From NCBI GenBank assembly GCA_963422445.2, contig OY729512.2:2108001-2172000 (forward strand): a stretch of DNA of 64,000 nt. Direction: 5' to 3'. Made by a program: the position numbers and the translations under genes. The notes beneath the pieces were generated by a model, which was not told where the DNA came from, made no database searches, and saw nothing but the letters and a program-made list of their open reading frames with translations. Every line of letters begins with the position of its first letter. The stretch's first letter is position 1. Of this stretch, positions 62,846 to 64,000 are shown in pieces. The stretch comes from G963422445 sp963422445. Lineage in GTDB: Bacteria; Pseudomonadota; Alphaproteobacteria; Thalassobaculales; Thalassobaculaceae.

Positions 62846-64000
62846 TTACTTGTCGGGCGCTGGCAATGGCGATAGTCCAAGTTCCTTCAGAAACGCATTG
62901 TGCTTCGTCGTTGACTCCTGAATCTGCCTCTCGATCTCGACCAACCCTCCATGCGCGGCCGCCAGATCGATTTCGACTTCCGGCTCGGCCGTGCTGACAT
63001 AGCGGGAGATATTCAGGTTGCAGTCGTTGGCCTCAATCTCGTCCATCTCCACGCGTCTGGCATACCGCTCGATGCTCTCCGGACGCTGCTGGTAGGTGTC
63101 GATGATGTTCTCGATATGCTCGTCGGACAGGTAGTTTTGCCGCTTGCCCTTCTCGAAATGCTCGGACGCGTTGATGAACAGGACGTCGTCGGGCTTCTTG
63201 CACTTCTTCAGGACGAGAATGCAGACCGGGATGCCGGTCGAGTAGAACAGGTTCGCCGGCAGGCCGATGACGGTGTCGATGTGCCCGTCGTCAAGGAGCT
63301 TGCGGCGGATCTTCGCCTCCGCGCCACCGCGGAACAGCACGCCGTGCGGCAGGATGATCGCCATCGCACCGTCGTCCTTGAGGTAGTGAAACCCGTGCAA
63401 CAGGAACGCGAAGTCAGCCGCCGACTTCGGGGCCAGCCCGTAGTTCTTGAAGCGTACATCCTCGCCCAACGCCTCGTTCGGGGTCCAGCGGTAGCTGAAG
63501 GGTGGGTTGGCGATCACGGCGTCGAAATAGGGCTTCTTTGCCGGGTTCGTCTCGCGGAGCATGTCCCAGTCGTTGGCCAGCGTGTCGCCATGATAGATCT
63601 CGAACTCCGAGTCCTTCACCCCGTGCAGCAGCATGTTCATCCGCGCGAGGTTGTAGGTGGTGACGTTCTTCTCCTGCCCGTAGATCCTGCCGATGCCGTG
63701 CGGCCCCATGCGCTTGCGCACATTGAGCAGCAGCGAGCCCGATCCGCAGGTGAAGTCCATCACGCTGGCGAGGTGCTTCCGCTTGCCAGTCTTCGGCTCC
63801 TGGCTGTCGAGCGCGACGATCGCGGAGAGGATGTCCGAGATCCGCTGCGGCGTGTAGAACTCACCTGCCTTCTTCCCCGAGCCCGCGGCGAACTGGCCGA
63901 TCAGATACTCGTAGGCGTCGCCTAGCGTGTCGCCGTCCGTGGAGAATTCCGCGAGGCCCTCGGCTATCCTGGTGATAATTGTGCAGAGCTTCGCGTTCCG
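62846..64000 (-). CDS. hsdM: Type I restriction-modification DNA methyltransferase subunit HsdM, 5' end beyond the window
   Basis: The C-terminal 384 codons or so of HsdM. It contains AGEFYTPQRISDILSAIVAL, the SAM-binding motif VMDFTCGSGSLLLNVRKRMG, IYGQEKNVTTYNLARMNMLL, the N6-adenine catalytic motif FDAVIANPPFSYRW, and YLKDDGAMAIILPHGVLFRG. The C-terminal region ends SPLPAPDK before TGA. It methylates adenine within the recognition site, guided by HsdS. No lesion is visible in this part. hsdS and hsdR are not in view; being minus-strand, the 5' part lies past 64000 and any downstream gene is missing before the poly-G tract. Confidence 0.93.
   Translation of the reverse strand, partial: RNAKLCTIITRIAEGLAEFSTDGDTLGDAYEYLIGQFAAGSGKKAGEFYTPQRISDILSAIVALDSQEPKTGKRKHLASVMDFTCGSGSLLLNVRKRMGPHGIGRIYGQEKNVTTYNLARMNMLLHGVKDSEFEIYHGDTLANDWDMLRETNPAKKPYFDAVIANPPFSYRWTPNEALGEDVRFKNYGLAPKSAADFAFLLHGFHYLKDDGAMAIILPHGVLFRGGAEAKIRRKLLDDGHIDTVIGLPANLFYSTGIPVCILVLKKCKKPDDVLFINASEHFEKGKRQNYLSDEHIENIIDTYQQRPESIERYARRVEMDEIEANDCNLNISRYVSTAEPEVEIDLAAAHGGLVEIERQIQESTTKHNAFLKELGLSPLPAPDK

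Noticed and set aside
1..64000. CRISPR arrays, rRNA genes, phage structural genes
   Set aside because: No regularly spaced repeats, no rRNA signature blocks and no capsid, tail or terminase motifs were seen on either strand.

Overview
The window looks like a chromosomal segment of a GC-rich alphaproteobacterium; Rhodospirillales-like is a tentative guess from gene content, not a measured placement. The reasons are the gene order Rrf2-sufB-sufC-sufD-sufS-sufT-sufA, a tungstate-type ABC transporter, an alphaproteobacterial-style glnE, an ammonium channel, and GMC and luciferase-like oxidoreductases. The genome appears to be decaying under a burst of insertion sequences. At least eleven IS copies of seven types and four small TIR-bearing elements are present. 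Many ordinary genes carry single nonsense codons, frameshifts or IS insertions.

Layout. 0-6.5 kb: a luciferase-like monooxygenase and a GMC oxidoreductase, both broken (the GMC gene by two IS630-type elements), then an intact nitroreductase. 6.6-18 kb: AT-richer, mostly gene-free DNA with an IS1595 element and its miniature relatives, a decayed DUF4338-ISAs1 fusion transposase, and an uninterrupted chain of five IS elements joined end to end (12.4-17.8 kb). 18-24.2 kb: an intact SUF iron-sulfur cluster assembly operon led by an IscR/SufR-like regulator with a recognisable IscR-type box over its promoter. 24.9-27.1 kb: tupBCA. 27.7-32.3 kb: a GPP34-domain protein, an IS66 remnant, a STAS protein, and a YbdK-type carboxylate-amine ligase pseudogene split by a MITE. 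32.8-38.3 kb: a translationally coupled signalling operon (STAS, receiver-PP2C phosphatase, RsbW-like kinase, periplasmic binding protein, histidine kinase). 38.5-44 kb: glnE, amtB and a third STAS gene. 44.5-54 kb: nested and chained IS elements around an enoyl-CoA hydratase, a broken two-domain carboxymuconolactone-decarboxylase-like gene and an MFS transporter. 54-58.6 kb: Fic and transposase debris, an Rpn-like nuclease and a further IS. 58.8-64 kb: a higher-GC island with two tyrosine integrases (the second broken), a ParS/Xre-RES toxin-antitoxin pair, a 27-base poly-G run, and the 3' part of hsdM of a type I restriction system.

How the parts work together. The SUF operon builds Fe-S clusters under probable cluster-sensing control. 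The 32.8-38.3 kb operon can be read as a complete route from a periplasmic ligand to a partner switch: binding protein, histidine kinase, receiver-phosphatase, STAS antagonist, anti-sigma-type kinase. The final target is not in view, and two further STAS paralogues lie nearby. The IS elements share a strong preference for CTAG, and several rebuild CTAG at their own ends. This offers a simple mechanical explanation for the end-to-end IS chains. No tRNA, rRNA or CRISPR array was seen.
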